Below are positions 36,449 through 64,000 of a stretch of 64,000 bases of DNA, piece after piece. Position 1 is the first letter of the stretch. Each line of letters begins with the position of its first letter. The notes beneath the pieces are model-generated. The model saw only the letters and a program-made list of their open reading frames with translations, was not told where the DNA came from and searched no databases. Source of the DNA: Paraspadella gotoi (lineage: Eukaryota > Chaetognatha); assembly GCA_051294375.1 (NCBI GenBank), contig CM119266.1, forward strand, positions 4,586,573-4,650,572, in the 5' to 3' direction. A program made the translations under genes and the position numbers.

Positions 36449-38071
36449 TGATTTGAATGATTGATTGATTGACTGATTGCCTTTACTTAATTGGATTGAT
36501 TGATTGACTTAATTTGTTTGATTTATTGTATTTACTTAATTGATTTGATTGATAGGCTTGATTTGATTGATTGATTGATTTTTTAAAATTAATTTATCGA
36601 CTTTTTTTATTATTTTATTGATCAATTTGATTGGTTAAATAAAATACTAAATTTGACCGACTGAATATATTCGATTGGTCCATCGATTAAATCCACAGTG
36701 TGTTGATTCCATACCTCGACAAACTGGGTCCGCCTACTCCCTGCTCCTCCCTGCCCTCTCTCTCCCCCGACACCTTCCACTCGCACCCACACGCAGACTC
36801 AAATCCGTCGCAGGCAAAGAGCTCTACTCCAAATACATCCTCTTTCAAGTTTTTCTCAAGTTTCTCGTCATGTTCCTTCAAATCTTCCTCCTCCTCTTCC
36901 TCTTCGGCCCCGACTCCTTCCCGTCTCTTCTCTACTGCGATCCGACGGCTGCGGCTCCTGAGGCCGCGTCGGCCTTCACTGCGGCGTCGGCTGCGGCTCC
37001 TGGGGCTGAGGCAGCGGCTGACGCGGCTCTGTCGCGTCTCTACGTCTGCGTCTTTCCTCGGAACCGAGGCGCCTTTTATCTCTGGGTCGTCGACGTGGGC
37101 GTGGCCGTGACGTTGCCCGTCGTTTCCTTCGTCTGGTGATTTGGGGGGGGGGTCGATTTAGTTTCGTTTGTTTTTTGTTTCTTTATATTTGGTTTTAGTT
37201 TATATTAAGGCAATAAACAACATCGAGACGATAACCATTATATTTTAGGTTTTTCAGTTTTTTTAATGTTTGTCCATTGTCCATTGTTTATTTTTTTGGT
37301 TCTTTAATTTCATTTTTTTACCGAATTTAATTTGCGTTAGTTTACATTTAGCCAATTGTAGCGGTTGTATACAATGATAAACAACACTCAATGTATTTTT
37401 CCGGGTTTACATGAAATTAGTACTATGCAAACGATATAAAAATATCCATTAATTCAAACAAAGCAAGAATGATGGTTTGTTTATTATTGATTTCTGACTT
37501 TGGAGCGTTAGAGCATTTCTCTTAACAAATAATTAATTGATAAAACCCTGCAAGCTTTTAATCTAAACTTTTTCACAGCCTAATTTATTATCTCCCAGAG
37601 CAATCGACTTTTTAATCAATGAAGTTATTTAATATTTTTATAAACAGTTTCAATTTTATAAAAGGATGACTCCCTTAAGTATTAGATCAAGAAATATTGT
37701 ACTCTGCACTAGCTCGCTGTAATTGGTATTGTCAATACAAAATTATCCCTTCATTCGATAAATAAGCAATTTTATGACCTGTTTTAATTCATCGTCGTCG
37801 TCATCTTCTCTCCAACCGCCCTCTATCGGCCAGGTACGTCATCTACGTAAAATTCGGCTTCCGACGCGACATCTCCAGGGCGAAGATTCTTCGTCGTCGC
37901 GACGAAGTCTTCGTCTTTGAGCAAAAGTTCGTCGCGTCGTTGATGGAGAACGAAGTGGACGACGTGCTGTTGACGCTGGGGTTGCTGCACAGCAACGTAG
38001 ACAAATATGTGGCCATGAGGATCGTTTCCACATTTTGCGACATGACTGAGTGGAAAGAGACCGAGGAGTGA
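34139..38071 (+). CDS. Pannexin/innexin-family channel protein
   Basis: Eight exons: 34139-34227, 34559-34728, 34990-35046, 35461-35590, 35661-35771, 36699-36727, 36814-37135, 37834-38071. They give 381 aa with closing phases. Four membrane segments lie near residues 33-49, 94-115, 203-226 and 281-302. Each extracellular loop has two cysteines (Cys55/Cys75 and Cys237/Cys274), the innexin/pannexin hallmark. Loop 1 has an N-glycosylation site (NAT, 84-86). Segment 2 keeps the innexin-like VVFLLQGFLSYVPYLLY, with the proline after the aromatic. CVFP precedes segment 4. The cytoplasmic tail (SLMENEVDD, LGLLHSNVDKYVAMRIV) resembles pannexin tails. Loop 2 contains an unusual Ala-rich insert. The family forms gap junctions or single-membrane ATP/ion channels; glycosylation in loop 1 would favour the latter. 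AATAAA lies at 38231. Confidence 0.87.
35785..36415. mobile_element. TA-flanked MITE of about 630 bp in a pannexin intron
   Basis: The left end is TA then GGGTGGAGTGATGAAAAG; the right end, inverted, is TA then GAGTGGAGCACTCAAG. Internal stretches near both ends also mirror each other (ATTGAACA against TGTTCGAT). It starts 13 bases after the exon 5 donor. The right half of the same family occurs at about 53390-53539 and a left-end stub at 61759-61785. Confidence 0.7.
36416..36590 (+). repeat. (GATT)n-rich tract
   Basis: Imperfect GATT tetranucleotide repeats directly after the MITE end, running into the polypyrimidine-poor end of the pannexin intron. Confidence 0.8.
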
Positions 38072-39425
38072 AGACGGAGAATTGTCTTAGACGAGCTATC
38101 GTAGAATTTTTTTTAAAAAAGAACAACGATGACAATGATGATGACAATCATCAATGATTTGTCTTGAACATTTTGACCGTTTTATAAACGAATATAGCCT
38201 ATCGTTCCAATTGTACAGCTCTAATTCAACAATAAAATGATCAAGTATTATTTTAAAAACTAAATCGTTCGTAAGTAATGATAAAATAGGTGACAAAATA
38301 ATGAAAGAAAATTGAATTGAAGTTATGAGTAACAATGTAAACCACTTCAATATGCAAATGAGATTTAGGAACTAAATTTACTAAAAGTCACTTTTATACA
38401 AATGTGTATTCCCAAATAGGCTTTTAATCGTCCTTTGGACATTGTTTTAATTATATAAAGATCTTGTACATTTTTTTTTGCTCTTTATTTTCATTAAAAT
38501 GTAAATTTTATATCCCATAAAAATCGCCGCTTTTTTCCTAAAGCCGATCTAAATTTTCCCGTATGTGGTGGGGACAAGGTGGCACAAAACGAGCGCGTGA
38601 CTTTCATTCGTCAGAGTTTCCATCAGTAACGATGATTGTCGTAGTTATATAGACAAGTCAAGCTTAGATTTGACTTCCTGCCGAATGCACTCGGCGTCGG
38701 CGAAAATGCGAGAGCATGAGAGAAGAAGGATGATAAGATTCGTCTTTTTGGGGGAAATGGTTTTCGAACACTGAATGTTTAAATACTCTGACCGATTTTT
38801 CTTAATTAAACGATAAACACTCGGTTTTACTATTAAATTAAGCGAGCAGCTCCTTCAGAACTCGGATCGCCTTCTGCTTCGATTTTCAAAATGGCGCCGA
38901 TTCGCATTCGCTTTTACTCCGAGAATTTTCAATGCGTTTTGTTGAACGACTCGTTTTTGGAAGACGTTTAAAGAAATATCGGTAATTGTATTTTAATTAT
39001 TACATCTTTTAGGTTGATCAGTAAAAATATTATGTTCGTAGAAAAGGTATTTATGATCGCATTTAAAACCAATAGATTATTTTACAATCTTTCTATCTTC
39101 TTCTCAACATCATAATCGATTTTCATTACGATAGAATGATCGATGGTTTATACTTAAATGTAATATTAATTTCTACTAACAATAATTTATTAAAATTTAC
39201 TAGTTGGAAGTGATTTGTTCAGGTCTTATTAAGCCGAGCTTAATCAGTTTCAAAAATTTGGATTTAAATTTCGTCATTATGGTTAAACCATAAACGTATG
39301 TACTATAGTTAACAGAAGAAAGGAATTCAAACCGTCTCCATTTAAAGGTTCTCTTGAGCTCCAAGTTTAATTAAATAGTTTATTTAATAATATTTAGAAA
39401 CCAAGGACGGAAATGATAAAGAATC
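38072..39425. other. Intergenic stretch
   Basis: Pannexin 3' UTR (AATAAA at 38231), then AT-rich sequence. A short frame opens at the ATG at 38890 (MAPIRIRFYSEN) and stops after 26 codons. It could be a leader peptide or 5' UTR of the next gene; I cannot support it as a gene. Confidence 0.45.
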
Positions 39426-40375
39426 ATGGCTTCCGGCGGCGCGAGCGGATTAGTTCGTAATCATCTCAAAGATGAAACCGGAAATACTAGTGAGTTACTT
39501 TTGTATATCGGTACTCGTGTAAACATTTTTTTTAACATATAAGTTTCTAAAAATATAATCTCAGGAAATGGATGGATCAAGCGAGACAAGCTGCTTGATC
39601 ATTCAATATTAGTTATTTTATAATTATTATTATTCTTAATTTAATTATTTAAACTTATTATTAATAATTTATTCTTGAGTCCGAGTGAAGAGCGACAACG
39701 CTGACGGGGACGAAGAAATCTTTCAAATCGAAATTGACTCAAAAAGGATTCGTTCCCTTGGAAAATCTCAGGCTTAAAATTGAAGGTGATTTCAATTTGG
39801 CTCCATTTTTCAAAAGCCACTCATTTTCGTTGGTTAATAAATGAACTCAATTTTAACCTTAATATTTATCCCTAATCTATATTACCCAACTCATTTGTAA
39901 TTTTAGCAAATCGTAAAGAATGCTATAGTTTTAGTATTGCACCGCCTCTCCTTTAAACCCTTTTTGGGTTCGAGACCTGATTAGTCAAATTGCTGAACGA
40001 TTTTAAACCTCTATTGAAGCATTATTAACTCACTTCCGAGTCTCGTGTGAAATGCACGAGGTATCTGGACCTGCCCCTCCGTCCCTGCTGTATAAAAATT
40101 AATGATATAATCCAATTATATCCAGTTAATAAATTTTATTTCAAACTTTCCTTCTCTCCCCCCCAAATTAAAAAAAAACAAAAGGCGCGACGGGCCTAAA
40201 ATATCGAAAATCAAATTCTCCCGCGTTTCTCTCCGTTGATTTCGTGGCGGGAAAAGGATTCGCTCCTCCGCCGCCCAAATACAAGTGGAACGAGCCGAGT
40301 CGGGTCTACGTCGCGACCTACGAGGATACGGTCATGGGGAACGGACAAGACGGGCGCAAGTGCAAGCAGGATTGA
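39426..40375 (+). CDS. Unrecognised small basic protein, 115 aa, three exons
   Basis: Proposed exons are 39426-39489, 39693-39785 and 40185-40375. All borders are GT-AG and the phases close exactly. The protein starts MASGGASGLVRNHL, has a Lys/Ser/Thr-rich middle (LTGTKKSFKSKLTQKGFVPLENL), then SVDFVAGKGFAPPPPKYKW and ends in GRKCKQD. There is no signal peptide or membrane helix. The APPPPKYKW-type Pro/aromatic stretch resembles short microtubule- or cilium-associated proteins, but I do not recognise the family. The last exon is the most convincing (GC-rich, codon-like). The exon 2 acceptor was chosen by phase; another AG three bases upstream does not keep the frame. Confidence 0.5.
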
Positions 40376-52333
<11,958 letters not shown>

Positions 52334-52570
52334 GAAGCTAAAAAAATTATTATGAAATAGGTACTAACAATATAAAAATTTAATTTAATGAATAAGCTAT
52401 CTTGCCCCTGACTTTGAAAAGACTTTGGTGGTTTAAGGCCTCCATCACTCTTTCAAGATAATGACATAGCACTGTCATATCAGGTCCCTATATTTAAATA
52501 TAATCACAAATTTGATTGTGAATAAAATTTAATCATTCGGTTGAAATTTATTTGTGGGAATCATGACCTG

Positions 52571-52621
<51 letters not shown>

Positions 52622-52725
52622 TGCCCTACGACTGTTCTTTTTCGTAGTCAATAAGTTTTTTTTGTCTTTTTAACTATATTTTTTTCAGTTATATTAACAA
52701 ACGAATTTTGCTCTTTTGTCTCCAG
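52334..52725. other. Short spacer between the DCST1-like and DCST2-like genes
   Basis: 392 bp holding an inverted copy of the 300 bp repeat family (52380-52470), AATAAA at 52521, (CT)n at 52573-52622 and a T-rich tract ending in CAG. No start codon for the next gene is found in its frame here. Confidence 0.6.
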
Positions 52726-57813
<5,088 letters not shown>

Positions 57814-59079
57814 GAATAATGAAGGATTGGAAATAATTTTAATAATTAATAGTTTGTATGATATATTAGTACCCTATTTAAATTTGTTTTATTTGTTATC
57901 GGAACTCTTTCAGTCTTTCATGCTCATTGTAAAATAACAACTAATATGGTGGACTAAAGTCCATCAACCGTTCATCAGCGGCCATTGGTGCAGGTGGCAA
58001 GTCATTCGCCTCCTAACCCAAACGTCCGCGGTTTAAGCCCGGTGGTCGCCTTGCAGTTAAGAGGGACGGGGCGATTAACCCGCCTGTAATACGGTGTTAC
58101 AGCCTGATCCTTAGCTCAGGGACTGCTTATATTGAATAATACACAACAATCATTACAGTCTCTTCACTAAGAACAATTTCATTATTCCTTGTCGCGACAG
58201 CAATTATCTTAAACATAGGTATATAAATCAAAGCTTCAAGTGTTAATTTCCATCCTGTATCTTTTCAGTCTCAAGAAAACACAAAGAAGACAAAAAGCCC
58301 AAAAAACTGAATGATGGAAAGAAAAGTAAAAATGCCGAGTAAATTTAGTCCGAGATATATTTTTTTAAATAATAAATGCGAGGATAAGAAATTGTATCAG
58401 AAGTATCAGTACGATTAGTAGTAGGTTGAATAGTAAAATTCGCCTATTACAAAATGAGCTTTGCTCTTTTGTTTTTCTTTCTCTCTGATCTCAAGAGGTT
58501 CGCCCATCATGGCGCCGCCCTCAGTTTATTTCACACGAAACAGTCGAGCATTAATAAAAATTAACACGAAGGATTAAAATTACATACACAATTATACGTA
58601 GAACTTAAATAAAGTTGATGGTCAATTAACAATCTTTCTGTCTAATGGGGATACATTTTGTTTTACAATAGTTTTTTTACCATTATTCGATTGCATTTCG
58701 TTTCAGAAGACAATAACTAGTTGTAAACATTCGCAATTTAAAGCCATTGGAATTTGAAAAAAAAAAATCTTTGCTTTGCTTTGCTATACCACCTCTATTT
58801 TCTAACTTCTAATATTTGTATTCAAAACATGGTCGTCAGGACTTTACACTATGAATCCTTGTTTAATTCTCCGACAGACAGTTAAACTTAAAGAGTAAAC
58901 GAGTGCAAGTGTACTTGGCTCACAAATGTTCTTCTTCGTTAACCCGGATTATTACTAAGTATGCTGGAATGACGACCTCAAAGAATCTTCAATCAGGTTT
59001 GAAAAACGTTTTCATTCATGTTAAATAAGATAGAAGAACTATCACTTTTGACCGTTTATAAATTCTCTTAAGGACCGCA
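57814..59079. other. Intergenic stretch after the DCST2-like gene
   Basis: 3' UTR with a SINE (57943-58167) and AATAAA at 58371, then AT-rich sequence up to the next ATG at 59080. No other exon is supported. Confidence 0.5.
57943..58167 (+). repeat. tRNA-derived SINE, copy 3
   Basis: Plus-strand copy of the family at 31248 and 31664. The tRNA-like head holds CATTCGCCTCCTAACCC and a decayed B-box GGTTTAAGCCC; the tail runs to CAGTCTCTTCA. It lies 130 bp past the DCST2 stop and so may be part of its 3' UTR. Confidence 0.75.
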
Positions 59080-62000
59080 ATGGCTTTGGCGTGCTTCGTA
59101 TGCGGAGACAGCGAAGAAAACAAAAACAATTTGACGAAAAAACTCTACCTTCGCCCTCTACGGATTCGGGCGAGTCGCGTAAGAAAAAGAGCCTCTTGAC
59201 TCTTGACAAGAGTCTTGTGAGATGAAAGATAAATCTGAGCGACTTTAGACCGGTCTCTCTCTATAAACCCTTCCTCTCTCCTCTTTCTTCCGCGCTTATA
59301 ACCGGCAAGTAACCGTCATCATTTCTTGACTGTTTCCACAACAGAGTCCCGACGCGTCAGGTCGAACTGATGACTCCCGTCGCCGTCAGCCTTTCTTTCC
59401 TTTTCTCGAACATCACACCTTCCCCGTCAACGCCTCGCCCCCTGACGAAAAGGGCTACGTTAGTGGTAAATGAACTCTTCAATTCATTGATGAATCTGTT
59501 TTCCTTATGGATATATTATTAAAGAAGATCGGGGGTAAGATTTTGTGGTACAAATTTTTATTAACGTATTCTAAAATTATGTTCATGATTTAAAGGTACC
59601 CCTTTAAACCTTTCCCCACTATGTATCCGTATCAGAACATACGATACTCTTTGTGTTCAGCCTTTTAAATATTATATTCTAACAGGAATGTTGTATGATA
59701 TTTATTAGAAAACTTGGACAGATTGCACTCTGACCTTGTGTTCTATTGATGCTCCCTCTATTTCCAGAAGACGACACTGACCTTCCCTGAATGAATTATT
59801 AGATATGATGATAATTAAATAATATTTATTAAATAGTAAAGCCTTGAACATTAATATTATAAAATAGAAAAATAGAAAATAGTGAAACAAGCAATTTGCA
59901 TATGTAATTGGTACAACAATTATTCCATAGCTTTCGATACGTGCAATCTACATTAATAATTTTCTTGTTTTGTCAAGTCATGTCTAGTAGTATTGTAGGA
60001 GTATTATAGTATTGGCGACCCTGCTCGTCCTCGCTCTTAATTGATAAATTTTTCCCGTTCTCAGCTTGTAACATCTGCTTCGCGACTTTGGTGGAACAGT
60101 GGAATTCGTACGAGCGAAATGGAACTTCGTTGTCAAAGCGTCTCTACTGGTTGAAGCGCGTGGACCAGAGTCTTGACGCGACCGGAGATTCTCCTGTCAA
60201 ATTGGAAATGGAGGAAACGGTTCGTCTGAGGGGGACTATGGAAACAGCCGGATTGCCGGTGATGCCCATTGGGATGGGGCATCTCACTGTTGGCTTTGGG
60301 GTCTTCCGACCCTCAGTGATGCATCCAGTCACTGGCGCGGTTACCCTAGGACGGTCTCGCTTTTCCAGCCTAAGGGAAGTCGTTAGGACTGTGGATGGAA
60401 CACAACGACTGGGATGGTGTGTTCCCCCTCTGAGCCAATGGGATTGGCAGAACGGCGATGGACGTGAGGCGGTGTGAATATACCGTCTCCGTTAATTACA
60501 GTACCTTAGCTTATTATACAATATACATTTATAATTTGTTGTTATCTATCGAAATCCGTTATTTCGCAAATAACACTCCTACCTTTCAGAACGCGACGAG
60601 CCGTTCCAAATTGTCTTCGATGTCAACAATGTCTCAATCCGCCAGCGAGTCTCCTATCAATCCCCCCACGACGGGATCTTCCACTGAATATTTTCCTTCG
60701 AATCGCGATTCACCTAAACATTCTCCTTCGCCTCGACGACGCGATTCCACCTCGAACTCGACTCCGCTCGACCACGGCCCCGTCGCCCCCCTCACGTTGG
60801 AGCGTTTTCCGGAAACGACGGTGGCGCGCGGTCCGCCCAAAAAGTCCTTTTCTTTGTCTCACTTCTCCTCCGCCCACAAATCGAACCCGACGTCGGGATC
60901 ATCGTCCCCCAGCGCCACCTCCACCTCCGCCGCCCACAACGCCATCTCTTGTTTCACTTGCGAACGAAATTTCGATCGAACTGAATCCAAGATCATCTAC
61001 GCCAAGGAAATCTTTTCAGGTTTTCGCTTTTTAAAAAATAAATATTAAGAATTTTGTAATACCTTTTTAACTATTTTTACATATTTAATCCTCAAGTTAT
61101 GCTTGACGGTTGATAAATACAAATGTGACAGAGCACTTTATGTGATTTTGTATTGCTGTTGCAATTGCTCTTTGCTCCTAGGATTTTAATAATGTAACTG
61201 TTTTCCCTTCATAATCAATATTAATCATTTCATATTATGAAAAATTGCAAGATTACTTGTTTTACAATATGTCTAAATTGGATTTGATTGAAAACTAATT
61301 ATTATGAATTAGTGATAACTCGAAAAATTTTAATCAAGATTTAAATGACTGTCACTATTTCCCTCTCTTCTTAACTCCCTGACATACGTAGTAAGGGTGA
61401 AATCCTAACATTGTTCTCAACTAGCTACTATAATCTTTCTTTCCAGGATCACCCCATTTTCCATTTCTGGGCCACAGAGAATGTCCCAAAGGAGGTGTTC
61501 CTCTAAGCGGCGAATCAGGCCAAACGCGAGTCTGCTTCAACTGCTACAAATCTCTCTCTCATCAGTGGAGGAATTTCACGCTGATGAGGCAACCAGATGC
61601 GGAGAGAGAATACAAAATTCCTCCCAAGACGCCTGACGGTAAAAAGATAATATTTATTTCCTTTTTTTAATAAATATTTGCTTCAGTTGCTCTTTCGACT
61701 AATGATTGACTGGGGGAATAATTTTGTATTGGTCAAAATCAAAAATTTAATGCCTGTATAGAAGGGTGGAGTGATGAAAAGTATAGTATAGAGTATAGGG
61801 AGTAGTCCACTTATATACAATTAAAAATTCTTTGAAATTTTATTCCACTTCAGTGATAGGGAAGCCAGGTACACTGCCACCGTGTCACTCTGGGAGTGAA
61901 TAAACGAGACTTGATTAAAAATTTGCAGGGACTTATCTTGTAAGATCTTAAACCTCCAAAGCCTGCCCTTGATCATTGGCAAGATAGTTTATTTATTAAA

Positions 62001-63832
62001 TAAATGTATAATTGTATATTTATTGTATCAATTTCATCAAATGCTTTACTCAATAACATTTTTTTTTCATCCAGCACGGTCCGTCAACGCGCAGGGATCA
62101 TTGTGTTACACTTGCGCCAAACGCGTTTCTTCTGCGGAAGAAAACCGACCGAGTTTGGTAGAGATTTTCGCCTCGCCTCCTCTCAACGTCTCCGAACCCA
62201 TGTTCTTCCCTTTCCTCGAAAACGTTTCTCCACCGAAAGGTTTCTTTTTGGATTTGTTTTTTAAATCATTAAGTCTCACCATTCTCGCATTTTCCATTTT
62301 AAAAAAAGAGTTGGTTTCCTGTTGCAGGCGTGATCCGCATGGGCGCCGACCGTCGCGTCAAGGTTTGTCAAACTTGCTTCTCTTGGCTGCGGAATCAATG
62401 GATGGCCAACGAAGAGGCCAACATTCCCCTCGAGCGAAGGGAATACACTTTGCCGGAAGGAGCGGACAAAGTCAATCGTTCTTCCTTAGGTCAGAACGCT
62501 TTCCTCACTTTTCAATCACTTTCCAATCATTTTCCTCACTTTCCATCATTTTCGTCCCTTTCCAGTAACTTTCCTCACTTTCCAACATCTTTCCTCACTT
62601 TCCAACGTCTTTCGTCACTTTCCAACTTCTTTCGTCACTTTCCAACATCTTTCGTCACTTTCCAACTTCTTTCGTCACTTTCAAACTTCTTTCGTCACTT
62701 TCCTACTTCTTTCGTCACTTTCCAACTTCTTTCGTCACTTTCCAACTTCTTTCGTCACTTTCCAACTTCTTTCGTCACTTTCCAACTTCTTTCGTCACTT
62801 TCCAACTTCTTTCGTCACTTTCCAACTTCTTTCGTCACTTTCCAACTTCTTTCGTCACTTTCCAACTTCTTTCGTCACTTTCCAATCACTTTTGAGACTT
62901 TCTCTTTAGAATGTGTACTATTTTACATTTTAACTTTTGATTTTATGAAATTGGTACTACCAATATAAAAATTATCCATTCATTTATTTTTAGGACGACT
63001 TTCCGATAAGCTGCCTAAGGTTTCGTCCATTGCAGAGGAATCAAGTTTAACCAGGTTTAGTCAGCAGTGTCTTATTTAGTTGTGTATCAAATTTAGTTAA
63101 CTTTTAGTTGGATCTGCTTATCAGCAGATCCCGACTCTATAATTCACTTTATCGGTCCGCCCCCTCAATCTTGTTAGGCATTCACTTGTATCATGTCAAA
63201 ACATCCGTCCCACCTTAGCAAAAAACACCAATTACTCGTGATTGGATGGATGGATTGGAATGAAATTTTGTGTGTGGGTAGGGAAGTGTGTGATTGAGTT
63301 GGATATGAAGTTTCGATGGAATCGTCCGAGTGGAAATGAGTTTAAATGGAAAAAACAAAAAAATATATTACACTATTTGAACGCCAATTACTCATGAGTG
63401 GATGGGGCGATTGACCTGAAATTTTGTATGTGGGTAGGAAAGTGTATGATTAAGTTGGAAATCAAGTTTCAATGGAATCGTTTGAGTGGAAATGAGTTTA
63501 AATGAAAAAAAAACCTGTTTCATTGTAATGTATTCATTCAAATGTAAATGCAAGATGTATTAATTAATCAAATTAATCAATTAATTAATCAGTTAATCAA
63601 TCAAGTCAATCGTTATCGGTATTATTCTCAACGTCGTCATTGCTTTTGTTGTGGTTAGTGATGAAAAGACCTAAAAACAAACATTTGGGATCAAATTATT
63701 TAATTAACTTGAATTATTAAATTATTAATTAATTACCGATAATGATCGTGGGCAGATCCGACATTGTTTTCTTTGTTGTTATTTTTATTTTTTCTTTGTT
63801 CCAGATTTGAGGAGGACTCCGACCCAAAAAAG
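59080..63832 (+). CDS. Protein with three CxxC-FPFL-CxxC-QW modules (partial at 3' end)
   Basis: Nine exons in the window: 59080-59178, 59345-59465, 60065-60219, 60590-61019, 61447-61638, 62075-62239, 62328-62489, 62994-63054, 63805-63832. Phases agree throughout (471 codons), and the frame runs on past the window. Three modules share an order: CxxC, then FPFL preceded by F or H, then CxxC-[FY]-x5-QW, then a basic/Tyr stretch (RLYW, REYKI, REYTL). Module 1 has Cys5/8, 75/78 and QW 85. Module 2 has Cys246/249, 298/301 and QW 308. Module 3 has Cys343/346, 401/404 and QW 411. Four cysteines per module suggest one bound zinc. Modules 1 and 2 are separated by about 120 residues of Ser/Pro/Thr-rich disordered chain with SP motifs. 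No signal peptide or membrane helix is seen. I do not recognise the family; a nuclear or adaptor role would be a guess. Confidence 0.75.
60245..60480 (-). repeat. SINE-like element, copy 2
   Basis: Inverted copy of 55663-55885, lying in the intron after exon 3 of the CxxC-module gene. It begins 25 bp after the likely donor at 60219 and keeps an open frame that falsely extends exon 3. Confidence 0.7.
62510..62885 (+). repeat. 21 bp minisatellite
   Basis: About 17 tandem copies of TCCAACTTCTTTCGTCACTTT with minor variants, in the intron after exon 7 of the CxxC-module gene. Because 21 is a multiple of 3 it reads as an open frame that falsely extends the exon past the donor at 62489. Confidence 0.95.
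63223..63510 (+). repeat. Tandem pair of about 130 bp
   Basis: Two diverged copies (63223-63357 and 63388-63510) share GCCAATTACTC, GTGGGTAGG-AAGTG, TCAAGTTT-ATGGAATCG and GTGGAAATGAGTTTAAATG. They lie in the last intron of the CxxC-module gene. I do not recognise the family. Confidence 0.75.
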
Positions 63833-64000
63833 GTGATTTTTATAAATGTTTTTTTTTTAATATTATTTTTTTGGGGGATAGGGTCTTACATAGCTATAAT
63901 CTATTCAAGTCAATAATAAATAACCAAGGGCATGTATGTTTTCGCTATTCAATTCCTTTTTTTCCCGAAAAGTACCGTAATTAAAACACTATTTTCCCGA
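63833..64000. other. Intron running off the window
   Basis: AT-rich sequence after the donor at 63833. The next exon of the CxxC-module gene lies outside. Confidence 0.6.

Noticed and set aside
36700-37110. Ser/Pro-rich frame overlapping the pannexin exon
   Set aside because: It is the wrong frame; removal of the 86 nt intron restores the membrane-segment frame with all phases closing.
38890-38970. 26-codon frame MAPIRIRFYSEN...
   Set aside because: Too short, no family match, no splice link in phase to 39426; perhaps leader sequence only.
60220-60477. Continuation of the CxxC-gene exon 3 through the SINE-like copy
   Set aside because: Splicing at 60219 joins phase 0 to 60590 cleanly; the extension is the repeat found at 55663. 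Inclusion as an alternative exon stays possible.

Overview
The window looks like nuclear DNA of an invertebrate animal. It has many short GT-AG introns (about 65 to 4000 nt), AT-rich introns and spacers, and small GC-rich exons. CpG is not depleted, and there is a heavy load of (GA/CT)n and (TCG/CGA)n microsatellites and small DNA transposons. The gene families are metazoan (pannexin/innexin, DCST1/DCST2, TAX1BP1/CALCOCO, an EMRE candidate). I cannot name the species or phylum. The window starts with an assembly defect: bases 1-538 are a noisier copy of 7438-7966, joined to the rest by 25 Ns.

Layout. 1-9.7 kb holds no gene I can support, only satellites, microsatellites and the duplicated piece. 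9.8-10.8 kb (+) is a four-exon gene for a small mitochondrial-type membrane protein resembling EMRE, the mitochondrial calcium uniporter regulator. 12.7-14.05 kb (-) is an intronless class I eIF4E with a 270-residue disordered N-terminal extension. 14.5-17.7 kb is an AT-rich block bounded by terminal inverted repeats. 17.8-26.1 kb (+) is a 23-exon TAX1BP1/CALCOCO-type autophagy receptor gene (SKICH, coiled coil, two zinc fingers). It has an apparent intronic alternative end that would give a 210-residue SKICH protein with a hydrophobic tail. 28.9-33.0 kb (+) is a cytosolic alpha-carbonic anhydrase. 34.1-38.1 kb (+) is a pannexin/innexin channel. 39.4-40.4 kb (+) is a small unrecognised three-exon gene. 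42.4-52.3 kb and 52.7-57.8 kb (+) are two DC-STAMP-domain genes in tandem, DCST1-like then DCST2-like; relatives of this pair act in sperm function. 59.1 kb to the window edge (+) is a gene with three copies of a CxxC...FPFL...CxxC-x6-QW module that I do not recognise.

All exon chains were joined by hand from splice signals and reading phase. For the TAX1BP1, carbonic anhydrase, pannexin, DCST1, DCST2, small and CxxC genes the phases close exactly. The neighbours do not form an evident pathway. The only functional cluster is the DCST1/DCST2 pair. Introns carry several recognisable repeat families: a tRNA-derived SINE, a family of about 300 bp with at least 12 copies, and TA-flanked MITEs. Most of the apparent open frames in the window are microsatellite or antisense artefacts and are left out.
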